From: a bacterium
GTDB lineage: Bacteria > Auribacterota > UBA3054 > B51-G9
Assembly (NCBI GenBank): GCA_029933535.1
Contig: JAOZNZ010000116.1
Location: 1 to 8,593, forward strand
Direction: 5' to 3'
Length of the DNA: 8,593 nucleotides
Below are positions 1-6,878 of this stretch, piece after piece (position 1 is the stretch's first letter; the number at the start of each line of letters is the position of its first letter). The notes beneath the pieces were generated by a model. That model did not search any database. It was not told the origin of the DNA and saw nothing but the letters and a program-made list of their open reading frames with translations. Both the position numbers and the translations under genes were made by a program.

Positions 1-83
1 CAAAAAAATCTTTATTATTGCACTCCATATCGGAAAACAGTTACTCACACACAAAAGCGAGCGTCAACTGTTTCAAGTATATC

Positions 84-112
84 TTGATTTTTATCGAAAA
101 GTATGATATAAT
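84..112 (+). promoter_or_regulatory. sigma70-type promoter for the AAA ATPase gene
   Basis: A -35 hexamer TTGATT (84-89) is followed after exactly 17 bp by a perfect -10 TATAAT (107-112). Transcription would start near 118-120, giving a leader of about 25 nt before the ATG at 145. This is the best-scoring promoter seen by eye in the window, and it probably drives the ATPase gene and the overlapping bioF together. Bases 1-83 show no coding signal. Confidence 0.6.
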
Positions 113-128
113 TCAAACACACTTGAAT
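111..128. promoter_or_regulatory. possible operator: 6-bp inverted repeat over the start site
   Basis: ATTCAA (111-116) and TTGAAT (123-128) are perfect inverted repeats separated by ACACAC. The left arm overlaps the end of the -10 box and the spacer covers the predicted transcription start, a usual position for a repressor site. In AT-rich DNA such a short repeat can arise by chance, so this is only a suggestion. Confidence 0.2.
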
Positions 129-144
129 CTTTAATAACTTTCGG

Positions 145-1407
145 ATGGTTATGATTAATATTTTGCGCGAATATAATTTTTGGGATGGTCAGAAAATCGA
201 AACCGGTTTTTTTCGGAAATCATATCTGAAAAATATTTCTTCTTATTTAAATAATAAACTTGTAAAAGTATTACTCGGGCAGCGGCGTACAGGTAAAAGT
301 TATATTTTTAGAATGTTGATAAAAGAGTTAATTGAAAAGCATAAAGTTTCATCCAAAAATATTCTTTACATAAATAAAGATATCAGAGCTTTAGATTTTA
401 TTGATTCTGCATCAAAGCTTGATGAAATAATAAGATTGTATATAAAAAAACTTGCACCCAAAGGTAAGATATACATTTTTCTTGATGAAGTGCAGGAAAT
501 TATCGGGTGGGAAAAAAGTGTGAATTCTATGTCGCAGGATTATACTCGCAAGTTCGAGATTTTCATTACAGGGTCGAACGCTAATTTACTATCAAGTGAA
601 CTATCGACATATTTAAGTGGAAGATATATGACAATAAATATTTATTCATTTAGTTACACTGAATTTCTTGGATTTTTTAAATTAAAGAGAAATAAAGAAA
701 GTTATATTAAATATTTAAATACAGGTGGAATTCCTGAACTTTATAATTTGTCAAACAAAGAACTTAAAATAAATTATATTTCCGCGCTTAAAGACTCCAT
801 TATTTTACGTGATATTATTCAAAGACACAATATTCGAGATGTTACTCTTTTAAATAGATTAATTGATTTTGTTATCGATACGCAAGCGTCATTATTTTCT
901 CCTAATAAGATTGTTAAAACGTTAAAATCGCTTGGTGTAAAAACGAATATTGAAACGATAAGTACTTATTTAAATTATTTGACAGAAACTTTTTTTATCT
1001 ATGAAGCTTTTAGATTTGATTTAAAAGGAAAACGAATTCTTGCCGGTGAGAGAAAGTATTATCTGAACGATTTAAGTTTCAAATATTATTTGAGTTCTTC
1101 TTTTGATAGAGGAATAGGTCACTTCCTTGAAAATGCTGTATATTTACATTACAAACGAAATGGTTATAATGTTTTTATAGGAAAATTAAAAGATAAAGAA
1201 ATTGATTTTATTGTAGAAAAAAACAATATTAAAAAATATGTTCAAGTCGCTTATATGCTTACGGACGAAAATGTTATTAAACGTGAATTCGGTAACCTTC
1301 TTGCCATTAAAGATAATTACGAAAAGTTAGTGGTAACACTTGATGATCTAAATATCGGCATTATAGATGGAGTAAAACATATAAACGCATGGTCGTTATA
1401 TGATTAA
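145..1407 (+). CDS. AAA-family ATPase of the DUF4143 type
   Basis: This 420-residue protein has the two-part build of the DUF4143 ATPases. The N-terminal P-loop domain carries Walker A GQRRTGKS (45-52), Walker B IYIFLDE (109-115), a sensor-like TGSN (142-145) and LSGR with a likely arginine finger (R160). The C-terminal half (about 200-410) has the family pattern YYLNDLSF and then E329, EIDF (D354) and VQVAY (Q367), which resembles a degenerate PD-(D/E)XK nuclease fold. Family members are common, often horizontally transferred and of unsettled function; roles linked to mobile DNA or defence have been suggested but are not shown here. The start at 145 is used; an ATG two codons later (151) is equally possible, and neither has a Shine-Dalgarno. 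The gene is visibly more AT-rich than bioF, which it overlaps by 8 bp (1400-1407), suggesting separate origin. Confidence 0.88.
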   Translation: MVMINILREYNFWDGQKIETGFFRKSYLKNISSYLNNKLVKVLLGQRRTGKSYIFRMLIKELIEKHKVSSKNILYINKDIRALDFIDSASKLDEIIRLYIKKLAPKGKIYIFLDEVQEIIGWEKSVNSMSQDYTRKFEIFITGSNANLLSSELSTYLSGRYMTINIYSFSYTEFLGFFKLKRNKESYIKYLNTGGIPELYNLSNKELKINYISALKDSIILRDIIQRHNIRDVTLLNRLIDFVIDTQASLFSPNKIVKTLKSLGVKTNIETISTYLNYLTETFFIYEAFRFDLKGKRILAGERKYYLNDLSFKYYLSSSFDRGIGHFLENAVYLHYKRNGYNVFIGKLKDKEIDFIVEKNNIKKYVQVAYMLTDENVIKREFGNLLAIKDNYEKLVVTLDDLNIGIIDGVKHINAWSLYD

Positions 1408-2530
1408 TTTACAAAACATGCTAAATGAACTCGAAAATCAAAATCTTCTCCGATGCCGGCGGGAAATTGATTCCCGTTCAGGTAAAATTTTAAAAATTTC
1501 CGGAAAAGAATTCATTGATTTTTGCAGCAATGATTATCTTGGCTTTGCTGATGATCCAATAACCAAAAATGTCGCAAAAATCGCTACTGAAAAATGGGGC
1601 ACCGGTGCAGCGGCATCAAGATTAATTTCCGGTGACCTTTCAATTACACGAATACTCGAACGAAAAATCGCTGAATGGAAACAAACTGAAACAGCTCTTG
1701 TCTTTCCAACAGGTTATATGGCAAATCTCGGCGTGATTACCGCTTTGCTCTCTATCGATGATACTGTAATTATTGATCGCCTGGCTCACGCGTCACTTGT
1801 TGACGGCGCCCGTCTTTCCGGTGCCAAACTAAAAGTGTTCCCTCACAATGATATAGAAAAACTTGACGCAATTCTGTCAAAAATCTCTTCCGGGGAAAAA
1901 CTCGTTTTAACAGAATCCGTTTTCTCTATGGATGGCGATAAAGCCCCTTTGGTTGAACTCGTAAACTGCTGCAAAAAAAATAATGCTATGCTGCTCGTTG
2001 ATGAAGCTCACGCACTTGGTGTTTATGGAAATGGAAGAGGTTGTGTCGCAGAAGATAACCTTGCAGGTGAAGTGGATATCGTTATCGGTACATTGAGCAA
2101 AGCAATCGGCTGTCAGGGCGGATTTGTTGCCGGAAAAAATTCACTAATAGAGTTTCTTGTCAATCGCGCCCGATCATTTATTTACACGACAGGAATAAAT
2201 CCGGCGTCAGCCGGTGCTGCTTTTGCCGTTCTCGAAGAAATTTCTATAAATGACTTGCGGGTTAAAAAGTTATGGGATAATGTAAATTATCTACGTGAAA
2301 AAATAAAAAAACTGTCGCTGATTGGAGAAGGTCCGATTTGTCCTGTTATCACGGGAACATCGGATTCCGCACTCGCGTTATCAAAACATCTTTTTGATAA
2401 CGGTTTTCTTGTTCCGGCAATTCGTCCTCCTACAGTCCCGAAGAATACCGCCCGGGTAAGAATAACTGTTTCATCAGCTCATACGAAGGAACAGATTAAC
2501 AGATTAGCAGATGTTTTGTTGGACTTTTAG
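1400..2530 (+). CDS. bioF: 8-amino-7-oxononanoate synthase (biotin synthesis)
   Basis: This is a PLP-dependent alpha-oxoamine synthase of 376 residues, close to the usual 380-390. The BioF reaction condenses pimeloyl-CoA/ACP with L-alanine, releasing CO2, to make 8-amino-7-oxononanoate in the cytoplasm, the first step of biotin ring assembly. Visible motifs are CSNDYLGF near residue 42, the substrate-loop SRLISGD (73-79), H130 in RLAHASL (cofactor-stacking His), DEAHALGVYG from 201 (D201 binds the pyridine N) and GTLSK with the Schiff-base lysine K234, followed by GGFVAG. The C-terminal PAIRPPTVP is also typical. The ATG at 1400 lies inside the end of the ATPase gene; M7 (1418) is an alternative. 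No other bio gene is present in the window. Related enzymes (2-amino-3-ketobutyrate CoA ligase, serine palmitoyltransferase) share the fold, but BioF fits best. Confidence 0.88.
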   Translation: MINLQNMLNELENQNLLRCRREIDSRSGKILKISGKEFIDFCSNDYLGFADDPITKNVAKIATEKWGTGAAASRLISGDLSITRILERKIAEWKQTETALVFPTGYMANLGVITALLSIDDTVIIDRLAHASLVDGARLSGAKLKVFPHNDIEKLDAILSKISSGEKLVLTESVFSMDGDKAPLVELVNCCKKNNAMLLVDEAHALGVYGNGRGCVAEDNLAGEVDIVIGTLSKAIGCQGGFVAGKNSLIEFLVNRARSFIYTTGINPASAGAAFAVLEEISINDLRVKKLWDNVNYLREKIKKLSLIGEGPICPVITGTSDSALALSKHLFDNGFLVPAIRPPTVPKNTARVRITVSSAHTKEQINRLADVLLDF

Positions 2531-2544
2531 TGGACTGAATGGAC

Positions 2545-2580
2545 ACGATTGAAACGATTGAAATACGATTGAAATACGAT
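2545..2580. repeat. short tandem repeat, unit ACGATTGAAAT
   Basis: Fourteen bases after the bioF stop the sequence repeats ACGATTGAA (2545-2553), ACGATTGAAAT (2554-2564), ACGATTGAAAT (2565-2575) and a partial ACGAT (2576-2580). It is non-coding, and no function can be read from it. Confidence 0.7.
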
Positions 2581-2613
2581 GGACCTTCGACTTTTGACCT
2601 TAGACGTTTAAAC

Positions 2614-2651
2614 TCCCCTCCTGTTTTGAGGGGTGTCCGAAGGGCGGGGTG
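2614..2651 (+). repeat. GC-rich double-hairpin repeat, family A, copy 1
   Basis: This 38-bp stretch contains CCCCTC and GAGGGG able to pair, followed by a short CC-GAAG-GG hairpin and CGGGGTG. The same sequence occurs in reverse orientation at 3841-3876, so the two copies bracket the permease gene. It stands out from AT-rich surroundings. There is no T-run, so it is not a classical intrinsic terminator. It looks like a dispersed REP-like intergenic repeat. Confidence 0.65.
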
Positions 2652-2673
2652 GTTCTCCATTACTCCACCACTC

Positions 2674-2690
2674 ACTATTAACTATTAACT
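2674..2690. repeat. tandem 7-bp repeat ACTATTA
   Basis: Two perfect copies of ACTATTA (2674-2687) are followed by ACT. The unit length of 7 bp matches other intergenic tandem repeats in the window (3812, 4954, 5034, 7403) although the unit sequence differs. Confidence 0.6.
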
Positions 2691-2715
2691 GCTCGCGCTT
2701 GGAAGCGCGGCTTAC
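2691..2715 (-). repeat. GC-rich palindromic repeat, family B, copy 1
   Basis: This 25-bp repeat can form a 7-bp stem (CGCGCTT with AAGCGCG) around a GG loop. Its reverse complement recurs at 4894-4918 with 22 of 25 positions identical. The two copies lie in opposite orientation on either side of the permease and binding-protein genes. Confidence 0.65.
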
Positions 2716-2719
2716 CTTC

Positions 2720-2748
2720 TTTAATTATTTCGGCATTTTAAGTATAAT
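2720..2748 (+). promoter_or_regulatory. probable promoter of the ABC permease gene
   Basis: A perfect TATAAT (2743-2748) lies 17 bp after a weak -35 TTTAAT (2720-2725). The start would be near 2755, with a leader of about 85 nt before the ATG at 2839. The following GTATAC palindrome (2749-2754 region) could be part of an operator, but this is not demonstrable. The rest of the 308-bp gap 2531-2838 holds only the repeats listed separately. Confidence 0.4.
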
Positions 2749-2838
2749 GTATACGATAACTTATTTTAGAGCCTGAACGAAAACCTCTTTATTTCGCACG
2801 GCAATCTATTTAATAAAATTCAAACCAACAACTAACTA

Positions 2839-3813
2839 ATGAAATTTTTTAAAAAGCCCGAAGCCAGAGCGTTAATTGCCCTCGCATTTGTTTTAATTAT
2901 CGGGTTTGCTTTTAATGCCGACGGCGCTTTCTTTAAGTGGACAACTCATAGAGATATGCTCCGCTACATTTCCGTATTCGCGATTCTCGGCTGCGGAATG
3001 ACTCTCGTTATTATTACCGCCGGAATTGATCTTTCTGTAGGGAGTGTTGTGGGCCTTACCGCCGTTTTATTTTCACTTTTTTCAATTCAGTACGGATGGA
3101 GTGCCTGGTTGGTAATTCCTGTTGTTCTGCTTGCAGGAATGGCTTGCGGTATGGTTTCCGGAACGCTTATTTCGAAGTGGGGAATGCAGCCTTTTATTGC
3201 TACGCTTGCAATGATGGTTTTTGCCCGCGGGACAGCGAAGTGGATTTCCGGAGGTAAAAAAGTATCAACCGCTGTAATGCAAAGTGACGGCAGTTATAAA
3301 TATGTTGATGTCCCCGCGATATACAATTTTATCAGTGCTAAAATTCTTCATAATAATATCGCGATAGTGACAATAATATTTCTTGTTTGCGCGTTGGTTG
3401 CTTATATTGTTCTCTCAAAACTTCGGTGGGGGAGGTATATGTTTGCGATTGGCGGAAATGAAGAAGCATCCAGGCTTTCCGGCGTGCCGGTTGTAGCAAC
3501 AAAATTAATCGCTTATGGATTATGCGGATTGTTCGCAGCCGTTGCAGGTATATGTCAGGCGGCGCAGGAGCAACAGGGCGACCCGGAATCAGGAATGTCT
3601 TATGAACTGACAGCCATCGCGATTGTAGTTATTGGCGGGACAAGCCTTGCCGGTGGTCGTGGTGGAATCGGCCTTACAATAATCGGTGCGCTGACGATTG
3701 GTTATCTCGAAAAGATTCTAAGTATAAATGCTGTGGGAGAAGCTTATCGATTAATGTTGACCGGTATAATCATTGCTGCTGCGGTACTGTTTCAAAAAAC
3801 AAGGAAGAAATGA
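2839..3813 (+). CDS. ribose-type sugar ABC transporter permease
   Basis: This integral inner-membrane protein of 324 residues belongs to the RbsC/XylH/YtfT permease family (BPD_transp_2), which forms the channel of carbohydrate ABC importers. About eight or more hydrophobic segments are visible, starting at residues 10-25 and 43-60. Family hallmarks are AGIDLSVGSVVGL (61-73), the cytoplasmic loop GGNEEASRLSGV (205-216) that docks on the ATPase, and VVIGGTSLAGGRGGI (263-277) near the C-terminus. The length is normal and the gene appears intact. The ATG at 2839 has no Shine-Dalgarno; the preceding bases are A/C-rich. The binding-protein gene follows 94 bp downstream with a family A repeat and a heptamer array in between. 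No ATPase gene is adjacent; the nearest candidate begins at 8325. The sugar cannot be determined. Confidence 0.92.
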   Translation: MKFFKKPEARALIALAFVLIIGFAFNADGAFFKWTTHRDMLRYISVFAILGCGMTLVIITAGIDLSVGSVVGLTAVLFSLFSIQYGWSAWLVIPVVLLAGMACGMVSGTLISKWGMQPFIATLAMMVFARGTAKWISGGKKVSTAVMQSDGSYKYVDVPAIYNFISAKILHNNIAIVTIIFLVCALVAYIVLSKLRWGRYMFAIGGNEEASRLSGVPVVATKLIAYGLCGLFAAVAGICQAAQEQQGDPESGMSYELTAIAIVVIGGTSLAGGRGGIGLTIIGALTIGYLEKILSINAVGEAYRLMLTGIIIAAAVLFQKTRKK

Positions 3814-3839
3814 ATAACGAATAACGAATAACGAATAAC
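3812..3839. repeat. tandem 7-bp repeat, four copies of GAATAAC
   Basis: Four perfect copies of GAATAAC run from 3812 to 3839, starting inside the permease TGA stop codon (3811-3813). The array directly abuts the family A palindrome at 3841. Arrays of this kind resemble the heptanucleotide short tandem repeats described in cyanobacteria, but homology is not implied. Confidence 0.85.
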
Positions 3840-3840
3840 A

Positions 3841-3876
3841 CACCCCGCCCTATTGGGCACCCCTCTCAAGAGGGGA
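3841..3876 (-). repeat. GC-rich double-hairpin repeat, family A, copy 2
   Basis: Two hairpins lie side by side: GCCC-tatt-GGGC and CCCCTC-tcaa-GAGGGG, the second followed by ATTT. It is the reverse complement of the repeat at 2614-2651, with small differences in the loops. Sitting between permease and binding-protein genes, it could act as an mRNA stabiliser or processing site that lets the binding protein be made in excess. That role is inference. Confidence 0.65.
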
Positions 3877-3907
3877 TTTAACTATTAACAAATCAGAGGG
3901 AAAAAGA

Positions 3908-4849
3908 ATGAAAACAAAAGTATTTTTATTAATCGCATTATCACTTGTTATTTTCGCTTGTGAAAAAAAAGAATCAGAAAAAGCTCCGGTAAAAAAATCA
4001 GGCCCTTTAACTATCGGTATGAGCCAGTGCAATCTTGGTGAACCATGGCGCGTTCAGATGAATGAAGATATAAAACAAGCTGCCGCAAAACAGAAGGAAT
4101 TAAAAGTCGTTTTTAAAGACGCGCAAAATGATTCATTGAAACAAGTCGCTCAAATTGAAGAATTTATCAACGCGGGCGTTGACGCTATAATCGTTTCTCC
4201 TAAAGAAGCTGCCCCGCTTACACCGGTTGTGAAAGCAGCTTTTGAAAAAGGAATTCCTATTATCGTTTTGGATCGCCGGGTAAATGGAGATAATTACACT
4301 TGCTTCATCGGCGCTGATAATAAAAAAATCGGTAAAGCAGCAGGTGAATGGATCGTTCAAAAACTCAAAGGAAAGGGGAAAGTTGTTGAACTCAAAGGCT
4401 TAATGACTTCTACTCCGGGACAAGATAGACATAGTGGATTCCGTAGTGGAATAGAAGGTAGTGATGTGGAAATTATATTCGATGTAGATATGAAATGGCT
4501 TGAACCGGCCGCTCGCAAAGAAATGGAATCAGCTCTTGCAAGATTTAAGGATATTAATTTAGTTTATGCTCATAATGATCCAGGAGCACATGGTGCCTAT
4601 CTTGCGGCCAAAGCAGCCGGCAGAGAAAAAGACATATTATTTGTTGGAATTGACGGTTTACCTCAGGAAGGGCAAATGTATGTTAAACAAGGGATTCTTG
4701 CAGCAAGTTTTGAATATCCGACCGGCGGGAAAGAAGCTGTTGATACAGCAGTTGAAATTTTTAACGGTCAAATACCTGAAAAAGAAATTACGCTTAGATC
4801 CCGCGTTTTCACAACAAAAAATATCGACAGAGGCGGAGTATTGCTCTAG
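3908..4849 (+). CDS. sugar ABC transporter substrate-binding lipoprotein
   Basis: This 313-residue periplasmic sugar-binding protein is of the RbsB/YtfQ type (Peripla_BP_4). It has a lipoprotein signal: charged MKTK, a hydrophobic stretch and VIFAC with C18 as the lipidated residue, then a charged linker to about residue 32. The mature part begins PLTIGMSQ and shows the expected ligand positions W47, DRR (122-124), R174, HND (222-224) and D249. The GIDGLPQ (247-253) and EYPTGGKEA (269-277) stretches are typical of the C-terminal lobe. It resembles the galactofuranose-binding YtfQ group, but the sugar is uncertain. GAGGG at 3896-3900 lies 7 nt before the ATG and serves as a Shine-Dalgarno. The gene forms a unit with the permease upstream and appears intact. 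Confidence 0.92.
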   Translation: MKTKVFLLIALSLVIFACEKKESEKAPVKKSGPLTIGMSQCNLGEPWRVQMNEDIKQAAAKQKELKVVFKDAQNDSLKQVAQIEEFINAGVDAIIVSPKEAAPLTPVVKAAFEKGIPIIVLDRRVNGDNYTCFIGADNKKIGKAAGEWIVQKLKGKGKVVELKGLMTSTPGQDRHSGFRSGIEGSDVEIIFDVDMKWLEPAARKEMESALARFKDINLVYAHNDPGAHGAYLAAKAAGREKDILFVGIDGLPQEGQMYVKQGILAASFEYPTGGKEAVDTAVEIFNGQIPEKEITLRSRVFTTKNIDRGGVLL

Positions 4850-4854
4850 CCCAT

Positions 4855-4882
4855 TAATTGAAATTTATTAAAATTTCAATTA
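4855..4882 (+). terminator. 12-bp perfect hairpin after the binding-protein gene
   Basis: TAATTGAAATTT (4855-4866) and AAATTTCAATTA (4871-4882) are perfect inverted repeats around a 4-nt loop, starting 6 nt after the TAG stop. The position is that of a terminator or 3'-end stabiliser. The stem is almost all A/T and no T-tract follows on the plus strand, so it is not a standard intrinsic terminator. Confidence 0.45.
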
Positions 4883-4893
4883 TGGTAAAAGAA

Positions 4894-4918
4894 GTAAGCC
4901 GCGCTTCTCGGCGCGAGC
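4894..4918 (+). repeat. GC-rich palindromic repeat, family B, copy 2
   Basis: This 25-bp sequence matches the reverse complement of 2691-2715 at 22 of 25 positions; the first 14 and last 8 bases are identical and only the 3-base centre differs. It can form a small hairpin (CGCGC with GCGCG). A further hairpin, CGCCC with GGGCG, lies just downstream at about 4928-4947. Confidence 0.65.
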
Positions 4919-4953
4919 AATGAACATCGCCCAGCATACGCCGGGCGCTTCGC

Positions 4954-4974
4954 GAACATCGAACATTGAACACC
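4954..4974. repeat. tandem 7-bp repeat GAACATC/GAACATT/GAACACC
   Basis: Three consecutive 7-bp units share GAACA. A single GAACATC also occurs at 4922-4928 before the small GC-rich hairpin, as if the hairpin had been inserted into a longer array. A second heptamer, TGACACC, occurs twice at 5034-5047 just before the glycosidase start. Confidence 0.6.
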
Positions 4975-5000
4975 CAAGGAGTAAGTGAACACTAAATTCA

Positions 5001-5024
5001 TCCCGAGGCGCTAGCGCGCTCGGG
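5001..5024 (+). repeat. GC-rich palindromic repeat, family C, copy 1
   Basis: CCCGAG (5002-5007) and CTCGGG (5019-5024) flank the inner palindrome GCGCTAGCGC (5008-5017). A related sequence in opposite orientation is at 7730-7750, sharing TCCCGAGGC at one end and GCGCTCG at the other. It is non-coding and REP-like. Confidence 0.45.
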
Positions 5025-5056
5025 CGAATTTTCTGACACCTGACACCTAAAATACC

Positions 5057-6322
5057 ATGCTCATTAAGCCCATTATATCCATTGTGTCCATAACTCTGTT
5101 TTTTACCGGTTGCCAATCGCAGCCGGCTAAAACGTCTACGCCTTTAGAAATCAAAATAGAACATCCAATATCAAAAATGGAAACTCAATTAACGCGAATT
5201 ACTAAGTTGCGAAAAAAAGTTGCGGAAGCCGGTAACTCAAAGAGCAAAAATATAACACCTGCAAATTTTGAAAAAACTACCGGAATTATACTCAGACTTC
5301 TTGAACGCGCGGAACAAACGCTAACAGACACTTTGCCTAAAGCACGCTTTGATTGGGAACGGCAGGGATACACTTCGCCGGAAAAGATGATTGACCAGGC
5401 AGAAGGTTATTTGAATATTTTGAAAGAAGGCAAAGACCCTTTGCACGGAAAATTCGCTGAGCCGGGCGGAACGGTTATTGATCATTGCCTCATAAAAAAA
5501 GACGGTCTTTTCCATTTGTTTTATATTCGCGGAAAAGCAGCTACTCATTGGCCCGAATCTCCAACCAGAAATTTTGGTCATGCTACAAGTAAGGATTTGC
5601 TTAATTGGGAAACCCACGAACCGGTTATTCAATCGCCTGAAAAAGGATGGGACGAATATCAAATCTAAACTCCTCACATAGTTAAGCACAACGGCGAATA
5701 TTATATGCTTTACACCGGAGTAAGCTATCCTTGCTGTCAGTGTATCGGACTCGCGAAATCGAAAGACCTTTTTAATTGGAAGAGAATAGGGGATGGACCG
5801 GTGATTACTCCGGGAGAATGGGGAATATGGCGAAGCGATGGTGGAGCCGATTGCCGCGACCCGTCGATGTTGAAAGTAGGTGATACTTATTACTGCTATT
5901 ACACAGCGGTACGAAAAGTTGAAGGAGCTGATCCACCGCATGAATTTTGCGTTGGGATTTCTTCATCGAAAGATTTAATTAATTGGAAAGATGAAGGATT
6001 TGCCAGGCTTGAAACGAGTTTGAAAACCCCGCCTGAATCTCCGTTTGCAGTTGAAAAAGACGGAAAATTTTATTTGTTTTATACAAGCTATAAGTTCGGA
6101 ACTGTGGTTGCTGTGTCTGATCATCCCGCTAAAGGATGGAAAGATTTGCCGAAAGATAAGCTTGTAACTATGGCAGGTATTTCAGCCAGTGAAGTTCTTA
6201 AAGATGGAGATGATTGGTATATCAGTTTAATTTCACATGCACAAAATGCGCTCCATTTTTTTGAAATCAGGAAATTAATCTGGCATGATGATGGAAAAAT
6301 CACAGCGGAAGTGATTGATTAA
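5057..6322 (+). pseudogene. GH43/GH32-like beta-propeller glycosidase lipoprotein, interrupted by an in-frame TAA
   Basis: One reading frame runs from 5057 to 6322 and is broken only by TAA at 5666-5668; both halves are in the same frame and the missing 12 codons between stop and next ATG (5705) read as TPHIVKHNGEYY, plainly propeller sequence. The intact protein would be 421 residues: lipoprotein signal with FFTGC (C19), a helical region (about 35-120), then blades with the repeating pattern DG-x-FHLFY...SKDLLNWE. Candidate catalytic residues in full numbering are D142, D268 in CRDPS (the RDP motif of the GH32/GH43-type five-bladed propellers) and E327 in ESPF. It would act on a glycan outside the inner membrane. 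The stop removes half the propeller, so the product should be inactive unless read through. TAA is a normal terminator elsewhere in the window, including this frame's own end. No Shine-Dalgarno precedes 5057 or 5705. Confidence 0.8.
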
Positions 6323-6336
6323 AGAATGTTCGTTCA

Positions 6337-6355
6337 ATCGACATTATTTGTCGAT
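6337..6355 (+). terminator. 7-bp hairpin after the glycosidase frame
   Basis: ATCGACA (6337-6343) and TGTCGAT (6349-6355) form a perfect stem with a 5-nt loop, 15 nt after the TAA stop at 6320-6322. No T-run follows, so termination is only suggested by its position. Confidence 0.3.
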
Positions 6356-6394
6356 GATCATGTTGCAGAAAGTAATTGCATTAGGAGACTTATT

Positions 6395-6494
6395 AAACTT
6401 GAGAATTGAAAGTTGGTAGTTCGATATTGAGACTTATATTAAAATACTAAAGAGAAGTTCCAACTTCGAATTCTCAATTTTCAAGTAAAAAGTA
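6395..6494 (+). repeat. 100-nt hairpin direct repeat, copy 1
   Basis: ACTTGAGAATTGA (from 6397) pairs with TCAATTTTCAAGT (ending 6486), and pairing continues inward with a few mismatches and G-U pairs for about 25 bp around a loop of some 40 nt. The repeat ends 13 nt before the ATG at 6508; the AGGAG Shine-Dalgarno (6496-6500) lies just outside it. It differs from copy 2 at about nine positions. Confidence 0.85.
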
Positions 6495-6507
6495 TAGGAG
6501 CAATAAA

Positions 6508-6869
6508 ATGATGACTAAAGTGTATGATTTAGAAGAACGATTAATTAATTTTGCAATTATGGTTATTGATGTTGTAGAGTTATTACCAACTACAAGAGCT
6601 GGTAATCATATAGCAGGACAGTTATTAAGATCAGGAACATCTCCTGCACCTAATTATGGAGAATCTCAAAGTGCTGAATCAAAGAAAGATTTTATTCATA
6701 AAATTAAAGTTGCATTAAAGGAATTGAGAGAATCAAGAGTTTGGCTTAAAATGATATATAAAAAAAATTATATTCAACCTATGAAATAGTTCTTGATACT
6801 TTGAATGAGTGTGAGGAATTAATTAAAATTTTATCAAAAAGCGTAATTACAGCAGAATCTAAAACTTGA
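6508..6869 (+). pseudogene. four-helix-bundle protein (23S rRNA IVS family), -1 frameshift
   Basis: The N-terminal 83 or so residues match the four-helix-bundle/IVS protein family (related in fold to Avd of diversity-generating retroelements): YDLEERLINFA, AGNHIAGQLLRSGTSPAPNY, GESQSAESKKDFIHKIKVAL and KELRESRVWLKM. The zero frame stops at 6789 after 93 residues. Moving to the -1 frame at an A8 run (6760-6767) gives YEIVLDTLNECEELIKILSKS and a stop at 6867-6869, the expected last helix, for a total of about 120 residues, the normal family length. The run contains A AAA AAT (6762-6768), which fits a -1 slippery heptamer, so programmed or transcriptional slippage is possible; a simple indel or sequencing error is as likely. 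Such proteins are small, basic and of unknown function. AGGAG at 6496-6500 fixes the start. Confidence 0.8.
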
Positions 6870-6878
6870 GAATTTCAT

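Noticed and set aside
4566..4871. 101-residue plus-strand frame inside the binding-protein gene
   Set aside because: It overlaps an intact, strongly recognised gene in another frame and has no protein-like features of its own.
4880..5116. 78-residue minus-strand frame
   Set aside because: It is made largely of intergenic palindromes and tandem heptamers and has no ribosome-binding site.
5666..5668. Reassigned TAA codon
   Set aside because: TAA ends the ATPase frame (1405-1407) and the glycosidase frame itself (6320-6322), so a genome-wide reassignment is not supported.
5321..5941. 206-residue minus-strand frame opposite the glycosidase
   Set aside because: It is the antisense of clear propeller coding sequence and has no recognisable domain; its length follows from the base composition of the opposite strand.
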